A stretch of 64,000 nt of DNA from Buchananella sp. 14KM1171 (GTDB lineage: Bacteria; Actinomycetota; Actinomycetes; Actinomycetales; Actinomycetaceae): contig NZ_CP159981.1 in the NCBI RefSeq assembly GCF_041380365.1, forward strand, positions 1,860,001 to 1,924,000. The letters run 5' to 3'. Positions within the stretch are counted from its first letter, which is position 1; each line of letters opens with the position of its first letter. Below the pieces are notes generated by a model. It was not told the origin of the DNA. It made no database searches and saw only the letters and a program-made list of their open reading frames with translations. This document shows positions 19,000 to 28,359 of this stretch, piece by piece. The translations under genes and the position numbers were made by a program.

Positions 19000-20429
19000 G
19001 ACAAAACTCCGTCCGGAATGACCAAGTGCTGGCCGGGCAGGATCAGGTTGGGGTCAGAGCCGATCTGGGCTCGGTTGAAGGCGTAGATCGCGCGCCAGGC
19101 CTCGTCGATCTGGGCGTCGCTTGCGCCGGGTAGCAGCTCGGCGCTGATGCTCCACAGGCTCTCGCCGGGGGCGACCAGGTGTACCCGGGCGGCCGACTCG
19201 AGTGGGGTGACGAGGCCCGGCGCTGCCGTCGCGCTTGGCGCAGAAGCGGGGGACGTGGCGACGGCGGACACAGGGGAGAGGGAAGCGACAGGGCTGCCGG
19301 CCACCACGCTGCGACCGGGAAAACCGATCGGGACGAGCGGGGTGGAGGGGGCAGGCTGGAGGTTCGGGTGGGCACCGGGCGCCTGCGCGGGCAGGGACGG
19401 CGCCTGGCCCTGGATGGCGTTCGCCGGATCGGCGGCCGGGGTGGCCGGGGCGGTCTGCGGGCTGCTCGCCACGGGCGCGGCAGGCCCCTGCGGGGCGGGC
19501 CAGTTCAGGGAGGGCAGCTCCTCGTCTCCGGCGGAGGGCGCGTCCTGCGCCTTGGCGGTGGGCAGGGCCCCCGGCGTGTCGGCAAACGGGCGGGCGGCAG
19601 CGTCGTGCGCATCCTGGGCCAGCCAGGTGGGCAGCTCGGTGCGCTCGGAGGCGTCCGAGGGCGGGACAGGTGCCGGCCAGGTGGTGGCGGGCGGTGTCAC
19701 GGCAACGTCGGACTCCAACCACGTCGGCATGGTGGCGGAGGCGTGGGGAGCGGGCAGGGCGGCGGGGGTCTGGCTCGGCAGCGACGTCGGCTCCGTCGAC
19801 GGCTTAGGCGCCTGTGCGGCCTGGTCGAACGCTGCGGCAGGCCAATCGAGCCCGGCCGGGGCGGCGGTGAAGTCCTGTGGGGTGGCGGTGAGGTCCTGCG
19901 GGGCGGCGGTGAGGACCTGCGGGGCGGTGGTGAGGTCCTGCGGGGGCTGGGTCAGGCTGGGCAGGGCTGCCTGGCGCCACTGCTGCGAGCCGAGTGCGGG
20001 CACCAACTGGGGTGCTTCGACCGTCGCTGCAGCCTCAGTGGCGGGGGAGGAGTCGGTGGCGGTGGCCAGGCTGGGCGACACCGCCAGGGCGAAGCCGAGC
20101 CCGCCGGCCGCCGCAGAGAGGCTGGCCTGGCGGCCCAGACGCTTGAGCCAGGGGAAGCCGACGTCCTCCAGCAGGCGCGCCAGCCCTACCGCCTGCGGGA
20201 ACAGCCAAGTTCCCAGCGAGAGCAGGAGGGTCAGCGCCGCCCAGGCCGACACGGCCAGGCCGGCGGAGCAGAGGGCGGTGACGACGGCGCCCTCGAACGC
20301 CGCGGATGGGTTGTTGGTGCCCATCTGGGCCAGGCCGTCCTTCAGGCCGGCGACGCAGAGGGCAGTGGCGACCGCCAGGCCCACGCCTGCGGCGAGCCCT
20401 CCTAGCAGCGGATTCGTCCCTCTACGCAT
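18996..20429 (-). CDS. Membrane protein with C-terminal LysM domain
   Basis: A protein of 477 residues. Three hydrophobic segments lie in residues 10-30, 48-80 and 103-120. A long Pro/Ala/Thr-rich extracytoplasmic stretch (about 125-400) contains repeated TAAPQDLTA-type units. The C-terminal LysM domain (about 415-470: HLVAPGESLWSISAELL, then DPNLILPGQHLVIP) binds N-acetylglucosamine in peptidoglycan. The arrangement suggests a membrane-anchored, wall-spanning protein. It is divergent from the small gene at 20519. Confidence 0.85.
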   Translation of the reverse strand: MRRGTNPLLGGLAAGVGLAVATALCVAGLKDGLAQMGTNNPSAAFEGAVVTALCSAGLAVSAWAALTLLLSLGTWLFPQAVGLARLLEDVGFPWLKRLGRQASLSAAAGGLGFALAVSPSLATATDSSPATEAAATVEAPQLVPALGSQQWRQAALPSLTQPPQDLTTAPQVLTAAPQDLTATPQDFTAAPAGLDWPAAAFDQAAQAPKPSTEPTSLPSQTPAALPAPHASATMPTWLESDVAVTPPATTWPAPVPPSDASERTELPTWLAQDAHDAAARPFADTPGALPTAKAQDAPSAGDEELPSLNWPAPQGPAAPVASSPQTAPATPAADPANAIQGQAPSLPAQAPGAHPNLQPAPSTPLVPIGFPGRSVVAGSPVASLSPVSAVATSPASAPSATAAPGLVTPLESAARVHLVAPGESLWSISAELLPGASDAQIDEAWRAIYAFNRAQIGSDPNLILPGQHLVIPDGVLS

Positions 20430-20518
20430 TTGAACTCCAAGTACGTGTCAGTTCGTGTCAGTTCGTACATTTAGAGTGGAGTACATTCCGGACGGTGTCA
20501 AGGAGTAGGCTTTGCTTT
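20430..20518. promoter_or_regulatory. Divergent promoter region with short direct repeats
   Basis: The 89-nt gap is AT-richer than its surroundings. CGTGTCAGTT occurs twice in tandem (20444-20463). GTACATT occurs at 20465 and 20481, 16 nt apart. Paired direct repeats between divergent genes suggest a regulator-binding site; no known operator is recognised. Confidence 0.5.
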
Positions 20519-21034
20519 ATGGAAATCGAGCACCTACTTCAGGACCTCTCCAGCCGCCTCGACGCCCAGGCGAGACTGGAACTGGCGCAGGAACTGGCGG
20601 AAATCCTGGAGGCGGAGCGCGCCGAGTTGGCCCTGGCCGGCAGGCTCGCAGCCGCAGTGGGACAGGAAGTGGCGCTCACTTCTCGAGACGAGGGCAGCTT
20701 TCGTGGCACGGTCAGCGCGGTCACCCGCCACTACGTGCACCTCAACTGCGGCATGCAGCAGGTCTTCGTCAGCCTGGCCGCGCTGTGCACGGTGCAAGGA
20801 CTGCCCCCGGCGGGTCAGGTGCCGGCCGGTTCGCGCGCAAACCAGAGCCTGGGCTCGGTGTTGCGGCAGGCCGCGCGCGTCAACGCCCGCGTGGTGGTGG
20901 GTTGCCAAGGAGTGCGCACCGGGCAGGTGGCTTTCGCGGGCAAGGACTTCCTTGACCTTGCCCCCGCGCCGGGCAGCGGCATGCCGCCGCTGACGATCCA
21001 CCTGCCCCAGGTCAGCTGGGTCTCGATCGGGTAG
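20519..21034 (+). CDS. Small actinobacterial Sm-like protein, function unknown
   Basis: A protein of 171 residues. An N-terminal coiled segment (LSSRLDAQARLELAQELAEILEAERAELALAGRL) is followed by an Sm-like beta segment (GQEVALTSRDEGSFRGTVSAVTRHYVHLNC, then VFVSLAALCTVQGL). Similar proteins occur near secA in other actinobacteria and are often labelled Fis-family or hypothetical. No helix-turn-helix is evident to me. ATG 20519 is chosen because upstream codons run into the divergent promoter. Confidence 0.7.
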   Translation: MEIEHLLQDLSSRLDAQARLELAQELAEILEAERAELALAGRLAAAVGQEVALTSRDEGSFRGTVSAVTRHYVHLNCGMQQVFVSLAALCTVQGLPPAGQVPAGSRANQSLGSVLRQAARVNARVVVGCQGVRTGQVAFAGKDFLDLAPAPGSGMPPLTIHLPQVSWVSIG

Positions 21035-21204
21035 GCGGCGGCTGAGCGCGAGGACGGCACGGGCAGGTGCGTGCGTCGGGCCCGCAAGGTGGTGCCGAGC
21101 GGGCAGGAGTGGGCGTCGCAGCCAACGGCGAGGGGCCCGGGGGTACCTGGGCAAGTGGAGGTAGACCCGTCGATGGGCAGCGGCTGGCCGCCGAGCCGGG
21201 GACC

Positions 21205-21379
21205 TTGCGCAACCAGTTGAGCCTTTGTTGCAGTGTTTGAGCCTTTGTTGCAGCTCTTGCGCCTTTGGGTGACCTATTGAGGCGTTAATCGTTGTCGTAG
21301 CGCCACAAGAGCTACAACAAAGCCACGACCGGTACAACAAGGGCTCAACGGGAGCAACAAAGGCGCAATCGGTTGCGCA
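21205..21379. repeat. 20-nt-phased inverted repeat array, family C copy 1
   Basis: Four forward units start at 21217, 21237, 21257 and 21277 (the first is TTGAGCCTTTGTTGCAGTGT). Inverse units end in CACAA, CACGA, CTCAA and GCGCAA at 21308, 21328, 21348 and 21368. Outer arms TTGCGCAACC (21205) and GGTTGCGCA (21371) close the structure. A second copy lies at 47196-47372. The gap 21035-21539 contains no gene. Confidence 0.9.
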
Positions 21380-21419
21380 CGCCGGCCTGGCTCTGATCTA
21401 GCCTGACCCGGCCCGCACG

Positions 21420-21497
21420 CCGGCCCAGCCCCAGCCGAGCCTGGTTCTGGCCCCGGATCCTGGCCCCGCACACCGGCCCAGCCCCAGCCGAGCCTGG
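21420..21497. repeat. Two copies of a 25-nt GC-rich repeat
   Basis: CCGGCCCAGCCCCAGCCGAG plus CCTGG occurs at 21420-21444 and 21473-21497, with a degraded copy of the spacer between. The meaning is unclear. Confidence 0.7.
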
Positions 21498-21539
21498 CCC
21501 CGGCCATGGCCCTGGACCCAGACCAGACCCAGGCCAGGC

Positions 21540-22901
21540 TCAGCGCTGGGTGGCGGTGGAGCTGGACAGGTCCAGGTGGCGGGTGGGGATGGCCGGCTCG
21601 CCCTGGGAGAGGCGCCAGCCGTCGTAGGGAAGCTCGGCGCGGGAGGCCTTGTGCCGCTGGGCGGCCACGCGCAGGGCGCCGGGCCCGCGGTGCTCCTCCA
21701 CCACGTTGCCGCCCACCACCAGGTCCACGTGCAGGGGGCGCGCCCCGGCCTCGGTGAGGGCGCGCTGGGCCTGGCCGGGCTCGTCGAAGGAGACCACCAG
21801 TTCCTCGGTGGCGCGGCCGTCCACGCTGATGCGGCCGGCCAGCTTCTGGCCGCCCACCGTCTTCTTCTGGCCGGAGAACTTGGCGACGTCGTGCATCACG
21901 CCCTCGTCGTCCTCGCGGGCCACCAGCTTGTAGACCAGGGCGGCGGTGGGCACGCCGGAGCCGGTCACGAGGCGCGTGCCCACGCCGTAGGAGTCCACGG
22001 GGGCGGCGCCGAGGGCGGCGATGGCGTACTCGTCCAGGTCGGAGGTGACGGTGATCTTGGTGGAGGTGGCCCCCAGCGCGTCCAGCTGCTGGCGCACCTT
22101 GATGGCCTGGGCAACCAGGTCACCGGAGTCCAGGCGGACGGCGCCAAGCTCCCCACCGGCGGCGCGCGCTGCGGCGACTGCTCTTTCCACGCCGCGCTCA
22201 ACGTCGTACGTGTCAACCAGCAGGGTGGTGCCCGGTCCCAGGGCGGCCACCTGCGCGGCAAAGGCGTCCTGCTCGGAATCGTGCAGCAGAGTGAAGGAGT
22301 GCGCGGAGGTTCCGATGGTGGGAATCTCGTACTGCTGCCCGGCCTCCAGCAGGGAGGTGCCCACAAAACCACCCACCACGGCGGCGCGGGCGGCGGCCAC
22401 GGCGGAGTGCTCGTGGGTGCGGCGCGCGCCCATGTCCAGGCAGGGGCGCCCGTGGGCGGCGGTGGTCATGCGGGAGGCGGCGCTGGCCACCGCGCAGTCG
22501 TAGTTGTAGATGGACAGCAGCACGGTCTCCAGCAGCACCGCCTCGGCAAAGGTGCCCTCAACCACCATCAGCGGGGAGCCGGGGAAGTAGCACTCGCCCT
22601 CGGCGTAGCCGCGAATGTTGCCGGAGAAGCGGAACTCGCGCAGGTAGTCCAGGGTGGCGTCGTCCAGGAAGCCGCGCCCGGCGAGCCAGTCGATCTGCTT
22701 GCCGGAGAAAGTGAAGTTCTCTATCGCGTCCAGCACGCGGCCGGTGCCGGCCACCACGCCGTAGCGGCGCGTCGCCGGCAGTCGCCTGCCGAACATCTCA
22801 AAGACGCTGCGGCGGTGGGCCGTGCCATTAGCCAACGAGCTCTTCAGCATCGTCAGCTCGTACATGTCGGTCAGAAACGCGGTTGACTCAGGAAGCGCCA
22901 T
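21540..22901 (-). CDS. pncB: Nicotinate phosphoribosyltransferase
   Basis: A 453-residue protein of the NAPRTase family. It has the family start LTDMYELTMLKSSLANGTAHRRSVFEMFGRRLP, the active-site regions GARRTHEHSAVAAARAA and TIGTSAHSFTLLHD, and the phosphate-binding segment LDSGDL. It converts nicotinate, PRPP and ATP to nicotinate mononucleotide in the NAD salvage pathway. ATG 22901 is chosen over an in-frame ATG seven codons upstream because it begins the conserved sequence. It stands alone on the minus strand. Confidence 0.94.
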   Translation of the reverse strand: MALPESTAFLTDMYELTMLKSSLANGTAHRRSVFEMFGRRLPATRRYGVVAGTGRVLDAIENFTFSGKQIDWLAGRGFLDDATLDYLREFRFSGNIRGYAEGECYFPGSPLMVVEGTFAEAVLLETVLLSIYNYDCAVASAASRMTTAAHGRPCLDMGARRTHEHSAVAAARAAVVGGFVGTSLLEAGQQYEIPTIGTSAHSFTLLHDSEQDAFAAQVAALGPGTTLLVDTYDVERGVERAVAAARAAGGELGAVRLDSGDLVAQAIKVRQQLDALGATSTKITVTSDLDEYAIAALGAAPVDSYGVGTRLVTGSGVPTAALVYKLVAREDDEGVMHDVAKFSGQKKTVGGQKLAGRISVDGRATEELVVSFDEPGQAQRALTEAGARPLHVDLVVGGNVVEEHRGPGALRVAAQRHKASRAELPYDGWRLSQGEPAIPTRHLDLSSSTATQR

Positions 22902-22915
22902 AGCCTCGAGGCTAT
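22900..22915. promoter_or_regulatory. 16-nt perfect palindrome at the pncB start
   Basis: ATAGCCTCGAGGCTAT is a perfect palindrome that overlaps the start codon and extends into the leader. It could be an operator or an RNA hairpin that hides the start codon. It does not match the published NrtR or NiaR consensus as I know them. Confidence 0.45.
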
Positions 22916-23116
22916 CGCACATAGCGGTTAGAACAAGCCAAACCTGGGTCGTAGGTCACGGATTGGCTCTGAATGAAATCTGCCACCAGCAGGTGGGGGC
23001 AACCGCGAGATTCCAACGATCCGTTACGTCAATGGCGTCACAACGCGGCGCGCGTGGGCCGTCTCACTAGGCACAAACGTGGGCACAACCGCTCCCGCCC
23101 GTTACCGTCAAATGTC

Positions 23117-23917
23117 ATGAATGATGCTCCTATCGGTATTTTTGACTCCGGCGTGGGCGGGCTAACGGTGGCCCGGGCCGTGCTGGATCAGTTGCCGGGG
23201 GAATCGATCTACTACATCGGGGACACCGCCAACAGCCCCTACGGTCCTAAGCCGATCGCCCACGTGCGCGAACTCGCCCTGGAGGTGATGGACCGCCTGG
23301 TCAGCGAGGGCGTCAAGTTGCTGGTGATCGCCTGCAACTCCGCCTCCGCCGCCGTGCTGCACGACGCGCGCGAGCGCTACGCCATCGACGCCGGCATCCC
23401 CGTGCTGGAGGTGATCCGCCCGGCCGTTCGCCGCGCCGTGGCCACCACCTCCACCGGGCGCATCGGCGTGATCGGCACCCAGGCCACCGTTTCCTCCCGG
23501 GCGTACCCGGACGCGTTCGCGGCCGCCCCCTCGCTGCAGATCACCCAGGCGGCCTGCCCGCGCTTTGTGGAGTTCGTGGAGAACGGCACCACCGCCGGGC
23601 CGGAGCTGCTGGAGGTGGCCCGCGAGTACCTGGCCCCCATCCAGGAGGCGGACGTGGACACCCTGGTGCTGGGCTGCACGCACTACCCGCTGCTCACGGG
23701 AGTGATCTCTTACGTCATGGGCGACGGCGTCTCCCTGGTCTCCAGCTCTGAGGAGACCGCCAAGGACGTCTACCGCGAACTGGTCAACCACGACCTGCTG
23801 CGCTCGCCGGAAGCCGGTGCGCCCACCCACACGTGGGCATCGACCGGGCAGCGCGAGCCATTCTTGCGCCTAGCTGGGCGCTTTCTAGGCCCCAACGTCG
23901 GAGGGATGCAGGAATGA
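23117..23917 (+). CDS. murI: Glutamate racemase
   Basis: A 266-residue protein with both catalytic cysteines: Cys73 (IACNSASA) and Cys187 (LGCTHYPLL). It also has the N-terminal [16 protein letters not shown] and NSPYGPK motifs. It supplies D-glutamate for peptidoglycan. ATG 23117 begins the conserved region. It overlaps the next gene by ATGA, the same pairing as murI and Rv1339 in M. tuberculosis. Confidence 0.96.
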   Translation: MNDAPIGIFDSGVGGLTVARAVLDQLPGESIYYIGDTANSPYGPKPIAHVRELALEVMDRLVSEGVKLLVIACNSASAAVLHDARERYAIDAGIPVLEVIRPAVRRAVATTSTGRIGVIGTQATVSSRAYPDAFAAAPSLQITQAACPRFVEFVENGTTAGPELLEVAREYLAPIQEADVDTLVLGCTHYPLLTGVISYVMGDGVSLVSSSEETAKDVYRELVNHDLLRSPEAGAPTHTWASTGQREPFLRLAGRFLGPNVGGMQE

Positions 23918-24696
23918 AGCTCACGATCATCGGCTCCTCCGGTTCCATGTGCGGGCCGGACAGTCCGGCTTCCTGCTACCTGTTGCAGGCGCCGCACGCC
24001 GGGCGCACCTACTCTGCGGTCTTCGACATGGGGCCGGGCGGCAACGGCGCCCTGCTGCGTTACCTTGACCCCGTCGACTTGGACTTCATTGGTATCTCGC
24101 ACTGCCACGCCGACCACATGGTGGACCTGATTGGGCACCAGGTCTACCGCAAGTGGCACCCGGAGGGGCACCTGCCGCGCACCCGGCTGTGGGGGCCCTC
24201 TAACCTCACCCAGCGGATGCTGGGCGTGAGTGGGGACACCGACGTGAGCGACTACAGCGCCGAGTTCGAGCTGGGCCAGTGGCAGGTGGGTCAGACCATC
24301 GAGGCCGGGCCGTTCCGGATCACCGCGTTCCGGGCCGAGCACCCGGTGGAGGCCTACTCGCTGCGCGTGGAGGGGCCCTCGGTTGACCCCGCCCGCGCCA
24401 GCGCCGTGTTCACCTACACGGGGGACACCGACCGCTGTGAGGGCGTGCTGGCTGCCGCCGCCGGTGCCGACCTGTTGCTCTCCGAGGCCGCCTTCTTGGA
24501 GCGCCACGGCATCGGGCCGGGCGTGCACCTGACCGGCAAGCGCGCCGGCGAGCTGGCCACGGACGCAGCCGCCAAGCACCTGGTTTTGACCCACATTCAG
24601 CCGTGGACCGACAAGCAGGAGACCGCCGGGGAGGCCCGCGCCACCTACGCCGGCCCGATTAGCGTCGCGCTGCCCGGGGATACCTTCGAGTTCTAG
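23914..24696 (+). CDS. Metallo-beta-lactamase-fold hydrolase, Rv1339-like
   Basis: A 260-residue protein starting [11 protein letters not shown]. Metal ligands are visible in [11 protein letters not shown] (HxHxDH), FTYTGDT and LTHIQPW. The best positional match is Rv1339 of M. tuberculosis, reported as an atypical class II cyclic-AMP phosphodiesterase. By homology and the murI linkage this protein may set cAMP levels, but an RNase Z-like or other MBL function cannot be excluded from sequence alone. It overlaps murI by 4 nt. Confidence 0.85.
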   Translation: MKLTIIGSSGSMCGPDSPASCYLLQAPHAGRTYSAVFDMGPGGNGALLRYLDPVDLDFIGISHCHADHMVDLIGHQVYRKWHPEGHLPRTRLWGPSNLTQRMLGVSGDTDVSDYSAEFELGQWQVGQTIEAGPFRITAFRAEHPVEAYSLRVEGPSVDPARASAVFTYTGDTDRCEGVLAAAAGADLLLSEAAFLERHGIGPGVHLTGKRAGELATDAAAKHLVLTHIQPWTDKQETAGEARATYAGPISVALPGDTFEF

Positions 24697-24759
24697 TCCG
24701 ACGTTGCCGCCGGCCCTCTCCTTGTCGCGGCCTGTGGAGGCGCGGCCTGCCCCCTCCGC

Positions 24760-24855
24760 CGGGGCGCGGCTTTCTCGCTGCGGCGGGTGGGACGTCGGCC
24801 ATTTCCCTCCCGTCGGGGCGCGGCTTTCTCGCTGCGGCGGGTGGAACGTCGGCCA
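24760..24855. repeat. Two direct copies of a 42-nt element with the ACGTCG word
   Basis: CGGGGCGCGGCTTTCTCGCT plus GCGGCGGGTGG starts at 24760 and again at 24814 (54-nt step). Each copy ends in GG(G/A)ACGTCGGCCA. The gap 24697-24917 between the MBL gene and ppc holds no gene. Confidence 0.88.
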
Positions 24856-24917
24856 GCGAAACGGGCTGCGTTGAGATAGGCCGCATGAATGTTGGTGGCG
24901 CGCGCTAACCTGAAAGC

Positions 24918-27572
24918 ATGGTTGAACAAGCTGCGTCCCCACAAGCAGAGCAGATCGAAAGCAAGGTGCTCTCCGACCTTGCCCTCCTCAACTCCCTGCT
25001 TGACCAGATCGTGGTCGAGTACGGGGGAACGGGCCTGTTGTCCGACGTCGACCACCTGCTGGCACTAGCGCAGCGCGCCACCGCCTCCACCGTCAACGGT
25101 GCCGGCGACGCCGCCACCAAATGGACTGACGAGGCGGTGGCCTACGTGGCCGGCCTGGAGCAGGAGCGCGCCGAGCACGTGGCCCACGCCTTTACCTGCT
25201 ACTTCCACATCGCCAACCTGTGCGAGGAACGCGAACGCGTCCGCCTGATCCGCCGCAACGCCGAGCAGGCCGGGCACGTGGGCACCATGGCAAAGGCCTA
25301 CCTGGACCTGGAGGCCGAGGTGGGCAGCGAGCGGGCCCGCGCCGAGCTGGCCGGCATCGAGTTCCGGCCCGTCTTCACCGCCCACCCCACCGAGGCGCGC
25401 CGCCGCTCCGTCTTCGAGGCCGTGCGCGCCATCTCCGAGCTCTTGGACGCTCGTGACGATGCCCGCCTGGGCCCGCGCTCGCTGGAACGCAACCGCACCG
25501 CGATGCTGGCGGCCCTGGACCGGCTGTGGCGCACCGCCCCGCTGCGCGACGCCGCCCCCAGCCCGCTGGACGAGGTGCGCAGCGCCCTGACCGTGGTGGA
25601 GCAGACCTTCGTCTCCGCCCTGCCGGAGGTCTACCGGCGCTTTGACGACGACCTCTCCGGTGCCAACGCCGGCACCGAGGCCACCCTCAAGCACGGGTTC
25701 GTGCGCCTGGGCACCTGGATCGGCGGTGACCGCGACGGCAACCCCTACGTCACCGCGCGCGTCACCCGCGACGCCGCGCAGCGCGCCCACCAGTCCATCC
25801 TCTCCGTGCTGGAGGACAAGGCCCGCCACCTGGCGCGCACCCTCACAGTGGACGACTCCTTCACCCCGCCCTCCGGGCCGCTGCGCGCCCTGTGGGCCCG
25901 CCAACGCACCCTGGCCCCCGAGGTCGCCGAGGGGGTGGCGGCCACGCGCGCCGGGCAGACGCACCGGCGCGTGCTGGGCATGGTGGCCCGCCGCGTGGCG
26001 GCCACCAGCCAGGCCGACGCCCACCTGGCCTACCGCACCCCGGAGGAACTGCTGGAGGACCTGCTCACCGTGCAGGAATCGCTGGTGGCCGGCGGGGACC
26101 CGCGCGCCGCCTACGGGGAGCTGCAGGACTTCATCTGGCTGGTGCAGTCATTCGGCTTCCACCTGGCGGAGATGGAGATCAGGCAGCACTCCTCCGTGCA
26201 CGCCAAGGCGCTGTTGCACCTGGCAGACCCGCGCCACCACCCGGTCCCACCCGTGGCGGCCGAGGAGGTGCTGGAGGTGTTTCGCACCATGGCGATGGTG
26301 CAGGCCCGCTACGGCGTGGACGCCTGCCGCCGCTACATCGTTTCCTTCACGAAGTCCGCTGCGGACATCGCGGCGGTGCACGAGCTGGCCCTGTGGGCCG
26401 TGGGCGACCCCGAGGCCCTGCCGGTGCTGGACGTGATCCCGCTGTTCGAGACCCACGAGGACCTGCTGGGCGCCACCCAGACCCTGGAGCAGATGATCCA
26501 GCTGGTGCCGGTGCGCAAGCGCCTGGAGGCCAACGGGCGGCGCCTGGAGGTCATGCTGGGCTACTCCGACTCCGCCAAGGACGTGGGTCCCGTGGCCGCC
26601 ACCCTGGCGCTCTACCAGGCCCAGGCCGCCATCACCCAGTGGGCGCGGGACAACGACATCGTGCTCACCCTGTTCCACGGCCGGGGAGGTGCCCTGGGGC
26701 GCGGCGGCGGCCCCGCGGAGCGCGCCATCCTGGCCCAGCCGCCCCACTCCGTGGACGGGCGCTTCAAGCTCACCGAACAGGGCGAGGTCATCAACGCCCG
26801 CTACGGGGACCCGGAGATCGCCGTGCGTCACCTGGAGCACGTTACCTCCGCCATCCTGCGCGCCCAGATCCCCTCCCTGCAGCAGCAGGTGGCCGACGCC
26901 GCCGAGCGCTTCGCCCCCGTGGCCAGCGTGCTCGACGAGGCCTCCCGCGCCGAGTTCCTGGGCCTGGTGCACGCCGAGGGCTTTGCCCAGTGGTTCGCCA
27001 AGGTCACCCCGCAGGAGGAGGTGGGCCACCTGGAGCTGGGCTCCCGCCCCGCCCGGCGCGGCCTGCACGTCGAGTCCCTGGAGGACCTGCGCGCCATCCC
27101 CTGGAACTTCGCCTGGAGCCAGGCCCGCCTGAACCTGACCGCCTGGTATGGGCTGGGCGCCGCCATCGAGGCCGTGGGGGACATGGACGAGCTGCGCGAG
27201 GCCTACCGCTCCTGGCCCCTGCTGCGCGCCCTCATCGACAACATCGAGATGAGCCTGGCCAAGGCCGATGCCGAACTGGCCCGCCGCTACCTGGCCCTGG
27301 GGGAGCGCCCCGAGCTGACCGAGCGGATCATGGCCGAGTACGAGCGCACCGTGCGCGGCGTCATGGCCATCAAGGAAGAGGACTGCCTGCTGGGCCGCTC
27401 GGCGATCCTGCGCCGCGCCATCGAGATGCGCCACCCCTACATCAGCGCCCTGTCCATCCTGCAGCTGCGCGCCCTGACCCAGTTGCGCGGCGGCGCGGAC
27501 ACCCAGGCCGCCGCGCGCCTGATGAGCCTGACGCTCAAGGGCGTGGCCGCCGGCCTGCAAAACACCGGCTGA
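24918..27572 (+). CDS. ppc: Phosphoenolpyruvate carboxylase
   Basis: An 884-residue protein. The catalytic His156 lies in FTAHPTEARRRS. Other signatures are GGDRDGNPYVTARVT, GYSDSAKDVG and the glycine loop FHGRGGALGRGGGP, and the end (LKGVAAGLQNTG) is the family's conserved C-terminus. The enzyme carboxylates PEP to oxaloacetate and refills the TCA cycle. The length is normal. It is a single-gene unit, with a strong hairpin after its stop. Confidence 0.97.
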   Translation: MVEQAASPQAEQIESKVLSDLALLNSLLDQIVVEYGGTGLLSDVDHLLALAQRATASTVNGAGDAATKWTDEAVAYVAGLEQERAEHVAHAFTCYFHIANLCEERERVRLIRRNAEQAGHVGTMAKAYLDLEAEVGSERARAELAGIEFRPVFTAHPTEARRRSVFEAVRAISELLDARDDARLGPRSLERNRTAMLAALDRLWRTAPLRDAAPSPLDEVRSALTVVEQTFVSALPEVYRRFDDDLSGANAGTEATLKHGFVRLGTWIGGDRDGNPYVTARVTRDAAQRAHQSILSVLEDKARHLARTLTVDDSFTPPSGPLRALWARQRTLAPEVAEGVAATRAGQTHRRVLGMVARRVAATSQADAHLAYRTPEELLEDLLTVQESLVAGGDPRAAYGELQDFIWLVQSFGFHLAEMEIRQHSSVHAKALLHLADPRHHPVPPVAAEEVLEVFRTMAMVQARYGVDACRRYIVSFTKSAADIAAVHELALWAVGDPEALPVLDVIPLFETHEDLLGATQTLEQMIQLVPVRKRLEANGRRLEVMLGYSDSAKDVGPVAATLALYQAQAAITQWARDNDIVLTLFHGRGGALGRGGGPAERAILAQPPHSVDGRFKLTEQGEVINARYGDPEIAVRHLEHVTSAILRAQIPSLQQQVADAAERFAPVASVLDEASRAEFLGLVHAEGFAQWFAKVTPQEEVGHLELGSRPARRGLHVESLEDLRAIPWNFAWSQARLNLTAWYGLGAAIEAVGDMDELREAYRSWPLLRALIDNIEMSLAKADAELARRYLALGERPELTERIMAEYERTVRGVMAIKEEDCLLGRSAILRRAIEMRHPYISALSILQLRALTQLRGGADTQAAARLMSLTLKGVAAGLQNTG

Positions 27573-27586
27573 TAGGCGGCGCGGGC

Positions 27587-27629
27587 GCGGTCAGGGGCGG
27601 GGCACCGGTGGTGCCCCGCCCCTGACCGC
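27587..27629 (+). terminator. Intrinsic terminator after ppc
   Basis: A perfect 20-bp stem (27587-27606 with 27610-27629) with a 3-nt loop is followed by TTTGG. Confidence 0.9.
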
Positions 27630-27718
27630 TTTGGGAGAGGAGTGGGGGACGACGCTGCCGCCCCGCCCCGCCAAACCGCCTGGCAGGGCTCCTTCGAGGC
27701 GCCCGGCCCGCGCGTTCT

Positions 27719-27744
27719 CGCCCGGCCACTGCCCTGGCCGGGCG
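27719..27744 (-). terminator. Hairpin downstream of rdgB
   Basis: A perfect 10-bp stem (27719-27728 with 27735-27744) lies 9 nt beyond the rdgB stop on the minus strand and probably ends the bcp-rph-rdgB transcript. Confidence 0.65.
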
Positions 27745-27753
27745 GGCGGCCCG

Positions 27754-28359
27754 CTAGGGCAGCGCCCTCACGTAGGGAGCGATCGCCTCCAGCGCCCGGC
27801 GGCGGTGGGAGATACGGTTCTTCTCCTGCGCGCTCAGCTCCGCAGTGGTGACCTCGTAGCCGATCGGAACGAAGATCGGGTCGTAGCCAAAGCCGCCCTC
27901 GCCCCGGCGCTCGTAGGTCAGGTTGCCCGCGATCTCGCCGCGCACCACCTGCTCCACCGGCCGGCCGTCAGCGCCGGGCGCCACCAGGGCCACCACGGCC
28001 ACAAACTGCGCCCCACGGTGGGCCGGTGGGACGTCGGCCAACTGGCGCAAAAGCAGGTCGGTGTTCTCCACCACGCCTGCGCCACCGGACCAGCGGGCAG
28101 AAAACACGCCCGGCGCGCCGCCCAGTACGTCCACGCAGATGCCGGAATCGTCGGCCAGCACCGGCAGGCCGCACTCCGCGAAGGCGGCGCGGGCCTTGAG
28201 CAGCGCGTTGGCCTCGAAGGTCACGCCGTCCTCCACGGGGGAGGACAGGCCCAGGGAGGCGGCGGAAACCACCTCCACCTCCACCCCCAGGTCGGTGAAG
28301 ATCGCCTGGACCTCGCTGGCCTTGTGCTCGTTGAAGGTGGCCAGGACTACGCGCTTCAC
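27754..28359 (-). CDS. rdgB: Non-canonical purine NTP pyrophosphatase (RdgB/HAM1)
   Basis: A 201-residue protein that hydrolyses dITP, XTP and ITP to keep deaminated purines out of nucleic acids. Motifs: [17 protein letters not shown] at the N-terminus, [51 protein letters not shown] and SHRRRAL. The GTG start at 28359 overlaps the rph stop (GTGA) and begins the conserved motif; the longer frame does not. It follows rph as in M. tuberculosis. Confidence 0.94.
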   Translation of the reverse strand: MKRVVLATFNEHKASEVQAIFTDLGVEVEVVSAASLGLSSPVEDGVTFEANALLKARAAFAECGLPVLADDSGICVDVLGGAPGVFSARWSGGAGVVENTDLLLRQLADVPPAHRGAQFVAVVALVAPGADGRPVEQVVRGEIAGNLTYERRGEGGFGYDPIFVPIGYEVTTAELSAQEKNRISHRRRALEAIAPYVRALP

